Source: a virus. From it: DNA of 31,146 nucleotides. The stretch is from IMG/VR virus record IMGVR_UViG_3300030106_005107, positions 9,599-40,744 of that record. The stretch is one strand, 5' to 3'. The notes below the pieces were generated by a model that saw only the letters and a list, made by a program, of their open reading frames with translations, did no database searches and had not been told where the DNA came from. The position numbers and the translations under genes were made by a program. Shown here piece by piece: positions 15,263 to 23,055 of this stretch. Position 1 is the stretch's first letter. Each line of letters opens with the position of its first letter.

Positions 15263-17075
15263 CAGGTTGAATGTCAAAACGTTGTGTTCCAAGTCTCCAT
15301 GCGGTACCTGTAGTATTTGAAACGACATTAACAGTAAACTCTCTCCCTCTTCCACGTAAGCTTACAAATTCTGTAGCATCAGTAAAGGTGGCTGTTTTTG
15401 TGGTGCTAGTGCTATTGTTTGGATAATATTTAAATTCTAATTTCATATTTAGTGTTCCTGATTGATTTTGAATATCAGGAATCAATTTTTGTACAAAAAG
15501 AATATCGTTTCCTTCTCCTATTTCAACAGATCCAGATTTAACAAATGCAGTCATTGCTTCTCCATCAGCATCGTTACCTGTCTCATGTAAAAACATTTGT
15601 GTAGCACCGTCAGTCAAACCAGAAATAGTCTCATTATTAGCCGTGGTTGTTGGTAAATAATCCGACGCTACAGGATTGTCGTACACTTCTCGATCAATCC
15701 AAGTTGTTCTGTCCAAAGTTCCTGTCCACCAAGTTTGTTCTAAATAATTATAAGCAACAACAGCATTGATTGTGTCCGATCCTGTTCTAGGATAGAACCA
15801 CATTATTTCATTAAACTCACCATTGTGCCCTGCAAAAGCGTTTTCAGATCCTGTAATATTTATATTGTCAAAAACAAATTGTTCCACGGTGCATGGTAGT
15901 TTTTTAACCGTACCATCAAATAAATAAAAAGAATCTTGAGACATCCAATATGCAACACCATTTAAATCAAGTCCTGCGTGCATGCCTATAATACCACAAT
16001 TTTGACCTAGCTGTCTTAAACCGAAAGTAAAAGGAGGACCAATAAATTGCATTCCATGAAGTGAAGTGTCAGTCCAAACAAGTATCTGACCTCTTGATCT
16101 TTCTGCAGCCACAATTCGAGATCCATCGGCAATACGTAAAGAACCCGCAGTATTTTCTGCGGTGGGTTGATACGTGGTAATATCTTCTTGATCTGAAAAT
16201 CTAATAAGTAAATCATCTTGTGAGTCAGTTGTTCCAATCGTGTTTTCTGTTCCCATAAACACTAAATGTCTATCAGGTGTGGATACTAAACTTAGTCTTG
16301 ATGCGGTGGGAGCATTTGTTATAGCAGTGGCTCTCGTGCTTACACCCAATGAAGTATCCCATTTAAAAGCACCACCATTTAAAACGGTTGCAATTAAATC
16401 TTCACCAAAATTATCAAGTGACCATTGTCTTGCCTCTAAAGTTACGTTTGAGACTGTTGAAGGAGTGCCCCATGTACCCGAACCCCAACTGTCCGTGCCC
16501 CAACCAAAAGCAGAAGTAGATATCTCAGGACCTATTGATATTTGATATTTTGCATTACCTGAACCACCACCACCAGATGTAGATCCAGAGGCTGCAGCCG
16601 TTGTCGTTACTACATAAGCATCACTGTTTGCTACGGATGTTACTTCAAACTCTTTATTCATATCTAAACCATCTATTGCAGAAAAAGAATCAAATGTCAC
16701 AAAGTCTCCCGCTTGAGCACCATGTGAAGTATCTGTGACAACTACGGATGTTGTTGCATTTGTGGTAAATGGATTAGTTAAAGCTTGTGTTTCTCTTATA
16801 GGGGTAATGTCGTAAGCTAAACCCTCTTCTATTACATAAAGCTTTCTGTCCGTACCTACAGCATTGTATCTTGTGCCATCTAAAGCTACCCATGCGTGCA
16901 TATCACGTGCTACACCCACTAAAGTGGTAGAGATAAACTTCTCCCATCCTTTGATTTTTTGTGGCAATCCTTGAAAAAAGCGTACATTATCACCGTCCGT
17001 CCACTTGCCTTCGCCTGTGTAGTCGGTCACTTCTTTATTGATGCCTGGTGCTGGTCTAAAATTTACGAGTGGCAT
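15249..17075 (-). CDS. Tail nozzle/hub protein, P22 gp10-like
   Basis: 608 residues from ATG 17075. The N-terminus MPLVNFRPAPGINKEVTDYT, then GKWTDGDNVRFFQGLPQKI (23-41) and the C-terminal WRLGTQRFDIQPDGRR are hallmarks of the podovirus tail-stabilisation or nozzle proteins (P22 gp10, T7 gp12-like). The middle has beta-propeller-like repeats (DRHLVFMGT, GQILVWTDTSLHGMQ, GVAYWMSQDSFYLFDG, NEIMWFYPR). A Gly/Ser-rich linker (163-173) and a Trp-Gly stretch GWGTDSWGSGTWG (191-203) lie in front. The protein would form the distal tail tube. The gene stands inside the modification cassette, between the glycosyltransferase and oxygenase-like gene 4, making the tail a candidate substrate. Confidence 0.9.
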   Translation of the reverse strand: MPLVNFRPAPGINKEVTDYTGEGKWTDGDNVRFFQGLPQKIKGWEKFISTTLVGVARDMHAWVALDGTRYNAVGTDRKLYVIEEGLAYDITPIRETQALTNPFTTNATTSVVVTDTSHGAQAGDFVTFDSFSAIDGLDMNKEFEVTSVANSDAYVVTTTAAASGSTSGGGGSGNAKYQISIGPEISTSAFGWGTDSWGSGTWGTPSTVSNVTLEARQWSLDNFGEDLIATVLNGGAFKWDTSLGVSTRATAITNAPTASRLSLVSTPDRHLVFMGTENTIGTTDSQDDLLIRFSDQEDITTYQPTAENTAGSLRIADGSRIVAAERSRGQILVWTDTSLHGMQFIGPPFTFGLRQLGQNCGIIGMHAGLDLNGVAYWMSQDSFYLFDGTVKKLPCTVEQFVFDNINITGSENAFAGHNGEFNEIMWFYPRTGSDTINAVVAYNYLEQTWWTGTLDRTTWIDREVYDNPVASDYLPTTTANNETISGLTDGATQMFLHETGNDADGEAMTAFVKSGSVEIGEGNDILFVQKLIPDIQNQSGTLNMKLEFKYYPNNSTSTTKTATFTDATEFVSLRGRGREFTVNVVSNTTGTAWRLGTQRFDIQPDGRR

Positions 17076-17093
17076 TGTGCCAATATATATAAA

Positions 17094-17906
17094 TTACTCT
17101 TTTTTAGCAACTAAAGACCCTACATGACCTTTAAAAGCTCGATTACCGAAATGTGTTAATGGCATCGCTAAATCTGCCCAAATTTTGCCACCACATTCTT
17201 GCCATAATCGTGAAAAATAATAATCCTCTGATAAGTACCTGATTTGTGATTTTCCATCTTTAGGAGTATTGTAAGGACCTACTGCAAACAAATCATAACA
17301 ATTATCTGATTTATAAGGGCCACCATTTACTATTTGATCAGACTCGTATTTTCTTTCAGGAAACTTTTTAAACATGGTTCTAAAGACTTCTCGTTTTACC
17401 AACATCATTCCTGTTGCAGCTTCATTAACAGGAAAAAAACCATCATGACCTTGTAAATTATCAGGATTATCAAAATTAAGATTATAGCCCAAAGCACGGG
17501 CTTCTATTTCATCGGGCTGTGCACTAGGGTTTTCTTCTAATATTTTTTTTATTTTTTCTAAATACAAATGTTTTCTAGGATAAATACCACAAACGATATC
17601 TTTATCTGCGCATAATAATCTCTCTATATTTTGCCACCTAAAACCTATATCAGCATCTATAAATAAAAGATGCGTAGCAACGTAATCTTTTTCATCCATC
17701 ATCATAGAGACAATGGTGTTACGAGCTCTGGTGATCAAGCTTTCATTGCCCATTGTTTGTATTCTCATTCCAATTTTGTTTGCTTGAGTCCAAGATTGTA
17801 ATTCTAATAAACCATGTAAAGTAGGTTCTGTAAGCATCCCACCATACATGGGCATTCCTAAATATATTTTAAAATTCTTATCTTTTAGTTCTTCTGGTTT
17901 AATCAT
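17094..17906 (-). CDS. GT-A-type glycosyltransferase
   Basis: 270 residues from ATG 17906. The N-terminal Rossmann-like start KIYLGMPMYGG (13-23) and RARNTIV (60-66) lead to LFIDADIGF with the D84-A-D86 nucleotide-sugar/metal motif. VNEAATGMMLVKREVF and YLSEDYYFSRLWQECGG follow, the latter fitting the ED acceptor-side motif of GT-A enzymes, and MPLTHFGNRAFKGH ends the domain. It should transfer a sugar from a nucleotide donor to an acceptor; the acceptor (virion protein, surface glycan or base) cannot be read. No membrane segment is visible, so it is cytoplasmic. It sits 10 bp after oxygenase-like gene 3 and 18 bp before the nozzle gene. Confidence 0.88.
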   Translation of the reverse strand: MIKPEELKDKNFKIYLGMPMYGGMLTEPTLHGLLELQSWTQANKIGMRIQTMGNESLITRARNTIVSMMMDEKDYVATHLLFIDADIGFRWQNIERLLCADKDIVCGIYPRKHLYLEKIKKILEENPSAQPDEIEARALGYNLNFDNPDNLQGHDGFFPVNEAATGMMLVKREVFRTMFKKFPERKYESDQIVNGGPYKSDNCYDLFAVGPYNTPKDGKSQIRYLSEDYYFSRLWQECGGKIWADLAMPLTHFGNRAFKGHVGSLVAKKE

Positions 17907-17916
17907 TATTTTCTCT

Positions 17917-18462
17917 TTAATTCAATATCTGCCATTGTTGACACTTTCTATAGTTAAATGCAAGTGTAGTTCTTTTTTGCTCACTATCGTTTGGTGCTAC
18001 TCGGTGTTCTACTGAATCTGGAAAAATAATAATTTTTCCAACTTCTGGCTTTACAGCTATGCGATCATGTAAATAAAATTCTGTTACTGCATCTGAGTCA
18101 GACAAGTAAACTATACCACAGATGTGTCTATATATTGAATCTAAATGTGAGTGAAACTCTTGATTATATTCTTTTAAATATATGTTAATCCAAGAATGAC
18201 TTATAAATCCTTGATAAAAAGAATTAGATAAGATCATATAATTGTGTAAATGACTTAATATATTTAAATATAGGGCTTGTAAGTTATTTATATTTAAAAT
18301 ATTAGAGGTAACTGCATTGGTTGTTAAACATTGAGATTTATAAGTAGGTTGAAAAATTTTTGAATCAAGTTTTTCAACATAATTAATAGTGTTATTAATT
18401 ACTTCTTTATCAATAAAATTTTCATATATGTTATTTATTTTTGGTCTTTGAAGAAAAGACAT
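17917..18462 (-). CDS. 2OG-Fe(II) oxygenase-like protein 3
   Basis: 181 residues from ATG 18462, directly abutting the stop of oxygenase-like gene 2 and lacking a Shine-Dalgarno site. Metal ligands are H106 and D108 (HSHLDS; H104 is an alternative ligand), distal H153 in IIIFPDSVEHRVAP, and R164 in KRTTLAFN as the 2-oxoglutarate contact. Strand GIVYLSDSDAVTEF and VKPEVGKIIIFP match oxygenase-like protein 4. The pattern fits PF13759-type putative oxygenases. The gene is strongly A+T-rich, and the N-terminal 90 residues are Asn/Ile-rich. Substrate unknown; the glycosyltransferase follows. Confidence 0.82.
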   Translation of the reverse strand: MSFLQRPKINNIYENFIDKEVINNTINYVEKLDSKIFQPTYKSQCLTTNAVTSNILNINNLQALYLNILSHLHNYMILSNSFYQGFISHSWINIYLKEYNQEFHSHLDSIYRHICGIVYLSDSDAVTEFYLHDRIAVKPEVGKIIIFPDSVEHRVAPNDSEQKRTTLAFNYRKCQQWQILN

Positions 18463-19059
18463 TTAATTTTTATATCCTAATGAAGGTCTTTTATCAAATT
18501 TGTATTCTTTATAAGAACCATCTTTATCAACATAATGTAAAAAGACAGTAATAAAATGATCGTGATTGCATATTTCTCTCCAATGAATTTTTTTCATTCC
18601 TTTAAATATTACTGCATTGTTAGGCACCATAGGAAACTTGTGTTCAATTTTGCACCTCGTAAGTTTTCCTTTTTTATTGTAATATTTATAATCAGAATTC
18701 TTATCTTCCTCACCAACAAATATTTCATAAGGTTCATCTACTGGATCTGCTCCAAGACATAAAGCAACCGTATATTCACAAGACTCTCGATCTGTGTGAA
18801 TTTTGAGGTCTGAACCTTTATCATATATTCGAAAGAAAGAATAAGTTGGCCATAATTTTTTACCTACATTTTGTTCAACAACAGGAGTGCTCATGTCCAT
18901 TAAGGTTTCCATCAAAAAATCACCATGTTCAGATATTAATGATTTTGTTTGATTATCTATTTTAAATGTTTTTTGATTTGAATATTTTATTACTGAGTAA
19001 GAGTAAGCTAAGTTTAAAATTTGTTTCGGTAAAAATTCTTTTATAAAAATTGGTTCCAT
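18463..19059 (-). CDS. 2OG-Fe(II) oxygenase-like protein 2
   Basis: 198 residues from ATG 19059, abutting the stop of oxygenase-like gene 1. The iron-binding motif is H88-T-D90 (DLKIHTDRES), followed by the strand EYTVALCLG. VPNNAVIFKGMKKIHWRE carries distal H159, and the final strand HFITVFLHYVD completes the fold. A FFRIYDKGSDL stretch (75-85) immediately before the HTD is typical of these enzymes. The C-terminus is Lys-rich. It belongs to the 2OG-Fe(II) superfamily by motif order; the subfamily is not certain. The 2-oxoglutarate-binding Arg/Lys is less obvious than in proteins 1 and 3. Confidence 0.82.
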   Translation of the reverse strand: MEPIFIKEFLPKQILNLAYSYSVIKYSNQKTFKIDNQTKSLISEHGDFLMETLMDMSTPVVEQNVGKKLWPTYSFFRIYDKGSDLKIHTDRESCEYTVALCLGADPVDEPYEIFVGEEDKNSDYKYYNKKGKLTRCKIEHKFPMVPNNAVIFKGMKKIHWREICNHDHFITVFLHYVDKDGSYKEYKFDKRPSLGYKN

Positions 19060-19605
19060 TTAAATTACCCAACCTATTAAGGCATAACGTGTACCTTTTG
19101 TTATTTTGTTTACCTGATGTGGAAACATAAAATTAGAAGGAAATATAACTGCGTCTCCAACGTTTTGTGGGACAATGTAGTGTCCACTTGGTATATCAAA
19201 AACAAATTCTCCACCTTCATACTCGTTATTTAAACAAATAGAGATAGAAAGGTGTCTTTCTGTTACTTTAGCACCAAAATCTTTATGAAAATCATAACCT
19301 GCCTTATGTTCGTTTGCATCGTATTTAAGTAAATCTAATTGAGATATTTTTTCAATAGCAATATTGTTATTTTTTTTGTAATGATCAACACATTGAAATA
19401 TTTTTTCTTTTATTGCATTTGTGCAAATTTTTTCACCAAAAGATTTTGGGTCCAATAAAGAACGAGTTACACAATTTCTTACGTCTTTATTTACCCCTAA
19501 TCCAATAGTGCCTGCATCAACATAATCTTTATCAAAATAAGAAATAATTTTTTTACAAAAAACTTGAGGTATTATTTTTTTAACTTCTAAAATATATTCT
19601 TTCAT
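19060..19605 (-). CDS. Prolyl-4-hydroxylase-type 2OG-Fe(II) oxygenase (oxygenase 1)
   Basis: 181 residues from ATG 19605. It is the clearest oxygenase of the set: H107-K-D109 in YDFHKDFG, RHLSISICLNNEYEGGEF (117-134), NVGDAVIFPSNFMFPHQV with distal H163, and R173 in KGTRYALIGWVI as the 2-oxoglutarate-binding residue. This is the full P4Hc pattern found in prolyl hydroxylases and their phage relatives. It would hydroxylate a side chain, probably of a protein, consuming O2 and 2-oxoglutarate. It begins a run of three abutting oxygenase genes immediately after the fibre region. No Shine-Dalgarno site; the upstream bases are a plain A+T-rich stretch. Confidence 0.9.
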   Translation of the reverse strand: MKEYILEVKKIIPQVFCKKIISYFDKDYVDAGTIGLGVNKDVRNCVTRSLLDPKSFGEKICTNAIKEKIFQCVDHYKKNNNIAIEKISQLDLLKYDANEHKAGYDFHKDFGAKVTERHLSISICLNNEYEGGEFVFDIPSGHYIVPQNVGDAVIFPSNFMFPHQVNKITKGTRYALIGWVI

Positions 19606-19628
19606 TTTTTATTTGTGCACAAAACTAC

Positions 19629-20057
19629 TTAGTAAGTAATATTGTGTGCAGAAAGGTAATTATCCCTTGCTGTATTTGCAGTTGTATCAGCGTTTGCTTG
19701 AGAGTCTGCATCTCCCGCCATGGCATTTGCATGAGCTATTTGCCAAGAATCTTGAGCCTCACATCTTATGACAACATTAGTTGCCCATTGAGGAAATGAA
19801 GATATAGACAGATTTTCTCTGTTATCAATGTATTCAAGTTCTCCTGTGTTAGTGGTAGCGTCCCACTGTAAAGCGTGAACATTAGAATCAATTTCGGTGT
19901 GTGAACGAAGATTTAAATAAATTTTATCGTCGAGGTAAACATCTGATTCAGTATTGCCTGTGCCTTTTGCAGGTCCATCACCATTCAAAGCACCAGCGGC
20001 ATCAAAAATAATAGTAATTCTAGTATTGACTGTTGTGTTATTTACTGTTGTTGCCAT
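19629..20057 (-). CDS. Small tail-region protein of unknown function
   Basis: 142 residues from ATG 20057, overlapping the end of the Cys-containing protein gene by 20 bp. The N-terminal half is Thr/Asn/Asp-rich and beta-like (TVNTRITIIFDAAGAL). The C-terminal part is Ala/Asp/Asn-rich and helical (SWQIAHANAMAGDADS, TARDNYLSAHNITY). The middle holds LQWDATTNTGELEYID. The layout recalls small tail-fibre assembly or accessory proteins, which often follow the fibre gene, but the motif set is not clear. It is the last virion-type gene before the oxygenase run. Confidence 0.65.
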   Translation of the reverse strand: MATTVNNTTVNTRITIIFDAAGALNGDGPAKGTGNTESDVYLDDKIYLNLRSHTEIDSNVHALQWDATTNTGELEYIDNRENLSISSFPQWATNVVIRCEAQDSWQIAHANAMAGDADSQANADTTANTARDNYLSAHNITY

Positions 20058-20475
20058 CTTTTTTTCCTTTCTTTACTTTTACCTTATTATTACTTAATTG
20101 TCTAATAGTTTCGTCCTCTAAGTCTGGATTGTTTGTTTCGATTGCTCTTTGATGTCTGCCTATTTTTCCAAATAAACTCGATATATTTTTAATTTCATTT
20201 CTTTTTTTAGGGTCAGCAGCTAAAATCTGATTCATTACATTTTGCCCTTTGACCATTTCATTTCTAAATGATTCAGTGGCAGAAGTAATTCCGTTTATTT
20301 TTGAAGAGTTTTCCACTAAAAGTAAAGGGAGCCAAGCAATAGAACAGCCCCATTCTTGAACATCTAAACCTGTTTGAGGATGTTTACCTTGAAGCATGTT
20401 ATACCAAACACATTGATGTTTTATACATTTTTTATTGAGTAACGGACATTTACCGTCAGGGTCAAATATGGGCAT
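20038..20475 (-). CDS. Conserved Cys-motif protein (CPLL-KC-C-WGC)
   Basis: 145 residues from ATG 20475, overlapping the tail fibre stop by one base. The N-terminus carries C10 (CPLLNKKC), C17, C22 (HQCVWYNML) and C44 (EWGCSIAWLPLLLVENS), a spacing that could hold a zinc ion or iron-sulfur cluster. The rest is helical, and the C-terminus is Lys-rich (VKVKKGKK). I recall this CPLL...KC...WGCxIAWLP family as common next to tail fibre genes in marine phages, with no known function. Partnership with the fibre or with the downstream oxygenases is possible. Confidence 0.78.
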   Translation of the reverse strand: MPIFDPDGKCPLLNKKCIKHQCVWYNMLQGKHPQTGLDVQEWGCSIAWLPLLLVENSSKINGITSATESFRNEMVKGQNVMNQILAADPKKRNEIKNISSLFGKIGRHQRAIETNNPDLEDETIRQLSNNKVKVKKGKKDGNNSK

Positions 20476-21545
20476 TAATCTTTTGCAGCGATAATAACGT
20501 TTGCGTATTTCACGTCTGCAGCAGGTACAGTTACAGAAACATCTGCGGTTGCTCCTGATAAACTACCAGAAAATGGGTGAGAGTGTGCTCCACCTCCACC
20601 TGCTGGAGTTACTGCATTTGGACCACCACTAGCATTCTGAGCCGCGTTCCAACGATCAGGATTGCCTATATCTGTAAGACGATCTTGTGGTTCCGTTCTA
20701 TCTGGGTCCGAATTTGCAAAACTAAGAGGGTGATTATGACTAGCAATTGTTGGAGTGGAAAGTGTTGTTGGTCCCACTGTACCACTAACTGAGCCTGTAA
20801 CAGGAGCGGATGGTTGAGCTCCTGACTTATCAGTTGTGGCTAAGAAAGATGAAAAGTAAGCTGTTGAACCACCTGTGCCTCCACCAGTTCCTGTAACCAC
20901 TGACATGACTGCTTCTGATAAACCAGAAGCCGTATCTTGTGTCCATCCTGTTGGAGCAGATGCCTGGTAAAAAACTTGCTTTGTTCCAGAAGGAAAAGGT
21001 TCAACACCTGTTAAGTTAGATCCATCACCTGTATAAGTTGTAGCTGAGACTGCACCGTTTGTTCTCAAAAGAATGTTACCACCACCTGCTGTGACAGTAT
21101 CTTTAAAAGTAGTTGTTCCTAATAATGAAGTTGAAACTTCGACATTAAAGTTGGATGCACCATCACAATACACTCTTGAATAAGCTCCTTGTGTTATTAC
21201 GGTTCCATTAGCTTGATGTCCTGTAGCTGCTATGGTTAAGGTTTGAGAACCTGATGTGTTATTAAAAAATAGATACTCACTTTCAACTGCTGGTATAAAA
21301 ACAACAATATCGCCTGTTAAAGCACCTGTAAGTTCAATAACTTTATTTGAAGACTCAGCGGTATCCGAAGCATTTGCAGTAGAAAGAGTTATATTAGCAG
21401 AACCCGCTACAGATTTAGATAAGTATCCTGCCGCAAAAGCGTCTAAAACTTCTAGATTATTATTAGTATTTGTGCCCCATGTATTGGCATTAGCGCCAGT
21501 TGCCATAAGTTCTAGTTTGAGTCTATCTGAATATGTACTTGCCAT
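20475..21545 (-). CDS. Tail fibre/collar-type protein
   Basis: 356 residues from ATG 21545 with GAGAGG upstream. The N-terminus (YSDRLKLELMATGANANTWG, 5-24) is the common start of phage fibre proteins; residues about 30-180 are Thr/Ser/Gly-rich beta repeats, including TTYTGDGSNLTGV. The C-terminal part begins PFPSGTKQVFYQASAPTGWT, the typical entry to a tail-collar-like receptor-binding domain, followed by Gly-rich loops and two His-x-His segments (SHNHP, AHSHP) that resemble metal-binding fibre tips. It probably contacts the host surface. The oxygenase and glycosyl/carbamoyl genes follow closely, so this protein is a candidate target for modification. Confidence 0.88.
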   Translation of the reverse strand: MASTYSDRLKLELMATGANANTWGTNTNNNLEVLDAFAAGYLSKSVAGSANITLSTANASDTAESSNKVIELTGALTGDIVVFIPAVESEYLFFNNTSGSQTLTIAATGHQANGTVITQGAYSRVYCDGASNFNVEVSTSLLGTTTFKDTVTAGGGNILLRTNGAVSATTYTGDGSNLTGVEPFPSGTKQVFYQASAPTGWTQDTASGLSEAVMSVVTGTGGGTGGSTAYFSSFLATTDKSGAQPSAPVTGSVSGTVGPTTLSTPTIASHNHPLSFANSDPDRTEPQDRLTDIGNPDRWNAAQNASGGPNAVTPAGGGGAHSHPFSGSLSGATADVSVTVPAADVKYANVIIAAKD

Positions 21546-21596
21546 GTTTAAACCTCTCTAAAATATATCTTTTTTTGTTATTCAAGCAACACATTT

Positions 21597-22580
21597 TTAT
21601 GCTGCATCTACCTCTGTCCAAGTATTACTTGCTCCTGTTACCACGTTTGCCCATGGTGTAGAGAAAGGATTACCTGTTACTATTGTTAAATCTAGTCCTG
21701 TTACGTTTACCAAAGAACTAGCTTCAACAGTTTCTGTTCCTGTAGCAAAACTCATTGCAACGGTGGAAACGCTTACAATTACACCAGTTCCCACCTCAAC
21801 AGTTTCTGTTCCTGTAGCAAATGATGAAGATAAGCTACCGAGAGTAACTAATGCATCAGCTTCTGCAACTGCGGTTCCTAAGGCTGCAGTCATGGTGACT
21901 GGCACAGGATCTACCTGTGTGAAAATATCAATGACAGGAGTTCCTATGGTAAAGTCTAATTGATCAGAAGGTGCTATAACAGCAACACTGCCCTCACCTG
22001 ATACTGTCGCTCCAGAAAGAGCAACACCTACAGAAAGACTATCAAGAGTTTCTACTGCCGTTCCTGTTTGTGATGTGGTGCCTAAAGCACCTGTTATCGC
22101 AAGACCTGTTAGTGAAACAATAACACCAGTTCCTACTTCTTGAGTTGTGGTCCCTAGCGTGGTAGCCATCGTCACTCCTGTGACGCTTACCTCCTGTGTT
22201 ATGTTTTCATTCCAAGCGAAAGATCCCCATGTGGATCTTCCCCAACCTGCATCGACTGTGCCTGATGCACTTTCAGTTCCTGTAGCGAATGATGTAGTTA
22301 AACTCGAAAGAGTAACATCAGTTCCCTCCTCGATACTTGTAGTGCCTAAGTTAAATGAAGAAGTAACGCCTGTTAGAGGATAAATTGATTCTGCTTCGCC
22401 GGTAGCTGCACCTAAAGCTGAAGTGGTTTCAAGAGAACCTAATGTGACTAAACTATCAGCAACAACTGACTCTGTGCCTAACGCTGCTGTTGTCGATAAC
22501 CCAGTAACAGATACTGTGATCGAACTTTGTTGGCCCCAAAAGCCTTCGCCCCAGTTATTTTCACCCCAAGCATCCGCCAT
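21597..22580 (-). CDS. Repeat-rich virion protein with Trp-Gly motifs
   Basis: 327 residues from ATG 22580 with GGAG upstream. Two Trp/Gly segments, AWGENNWGEGFWG (4-16) and GWGRSTWGSFAW (about 111-122), separate blocks of imperfect repeats of about 24 to 30 residues built on V(T/S)GL...ALGT or SFATGTE. One pair is nearly exact at DNA level: the same 26 bases occur at 21724-21749 and 21796-21821, 72 bp apart. Composition is Thr/Ser/Val/Gly with almost no Lys or Arg, typical of extended beta virion proteins. A Trp-Gly segment of the same type occurs in the tail nozzle protein. It may be a fibre-, spike- or decoration-type protein. Confidence 0.8.
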   Translation of the reverse strand: MADAWGENNWGEGFWGQQSSITVSVTGLSTTAALGTESVVADSLVTLGSLETTSALGAATGEAESIYPLTGVTSSFNLGTTSIEEGTDVTLSSLTTSFATGTESASGTVDAGWGRSTWGSFAWNENITQEVSVTGVTMATTLGTTTQEVGTGVIVSLTGLAITGALGTTSQTGTAVETLDSLSVGVALSGATVSGEGSVAVIAPSDQLDFTIGTPVIDIFTQVDPVPVTMTAALGTAVAEADALVTLGSLSSSFATGTETVEVGTGVIVSVSTVAMSFATGTETVEASSLVNVTGLDLTIVTGNPFSTPWANVVTGASNTWTEVDAA

Positions 22581-22597
22581 GGTAATGCTCCACTAAA

Positions 22598-23041
22598 TTA
22601 AGATAGTCTTAATATAGCACTGTCTTTATCATTAGTTGGGAATGCGATTGTGAATGTACCGTTTGTTGATGTCTTTACACTTCCGAAATCAAGAACTGCA
22701 ATAGCCGCATTAGTAGCACTTGATGATCTATTGTAAATCAATGCTGCTTGTGCAGAAATTGTTGCTGATGTGAAACTTGCGTTTGCAAAATCAACAAATG
22801 CTGTTGATGCTGTAACGCTAGTCGCTGTTAATCCAACAGTAGCACCTGTTAAGGTTACACCACCTGCTGCATATGTTCCTGAATTACCTACTTCATTTGT
22901 TGCAGAGTAGGCTGTTGTGTTTCCGTTTAAAGTTGCAGAACTTGTATAGAGAGCAAGATTGATAGTGTCGTTATCAATGTCATGATCCCCTTGAAGCAAT
23001 TGCTGTTTAAAGGAAGCACAGACTGCTTGGTTTATTGCCAT
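22598..23041 (-). CDS. Conserved virion protein (ALYTS family)
   Basis: 147 residues from ATG 23041, with AAGGAGGG ideally placed. The segments FKQQLLQGDHD, INLALYTSSATLNGNTTAYS, TNEVGNSGTYAAGGVTL and later AAIAVLDFGSVKTSTNGTFT match a family of small beta-rich virion proteins seen, from memory, in many tailed phages and prophages near tail genes. It is Ala/Thr/Ser-rich and probably forms a beta sandwich. It lies between the repeat-rich protein and the tail adaptor. Exact position in the particle is unknown. Confidence 0.82.
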   Translation of the reverse strand: MAINQAVCASFKQQLLQGDHDIDNDTINLALYTSSATLNGNTTAYSATNEVGNSGTYAAGGVTLTGATVGLTATSVTASTAFVDFANASFTSATISAQAALIYNRSSSATNAAIAVLDFGSVKTSTNGTFTIAFPTNDKDSAILRLS

Positions 23042-23055
23042 GTTTTATGCCCTCC

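Noticed and set aside
21562-21589. Promoter-like TTGCTT-16-TATATT before the tail fibre gene (minus strand)
   Set aside because: The predicted transcription start would fall within the ribosome site of the gene, so it is unlikely to serve it.
21724-21821. CRISPR-like repeats
   Set aside because: Only two exact copies, 72 bp apart and in frame within a repeat protein; they encode amino-acid repeats.
21256-22383. Plus-strand open frames opposite the fibre and repeat-rich genes
   Set aside because: Their sequence reflects the Thr/Val/Ser-rich codons of the genes on the other strand and shows no independent start signals.
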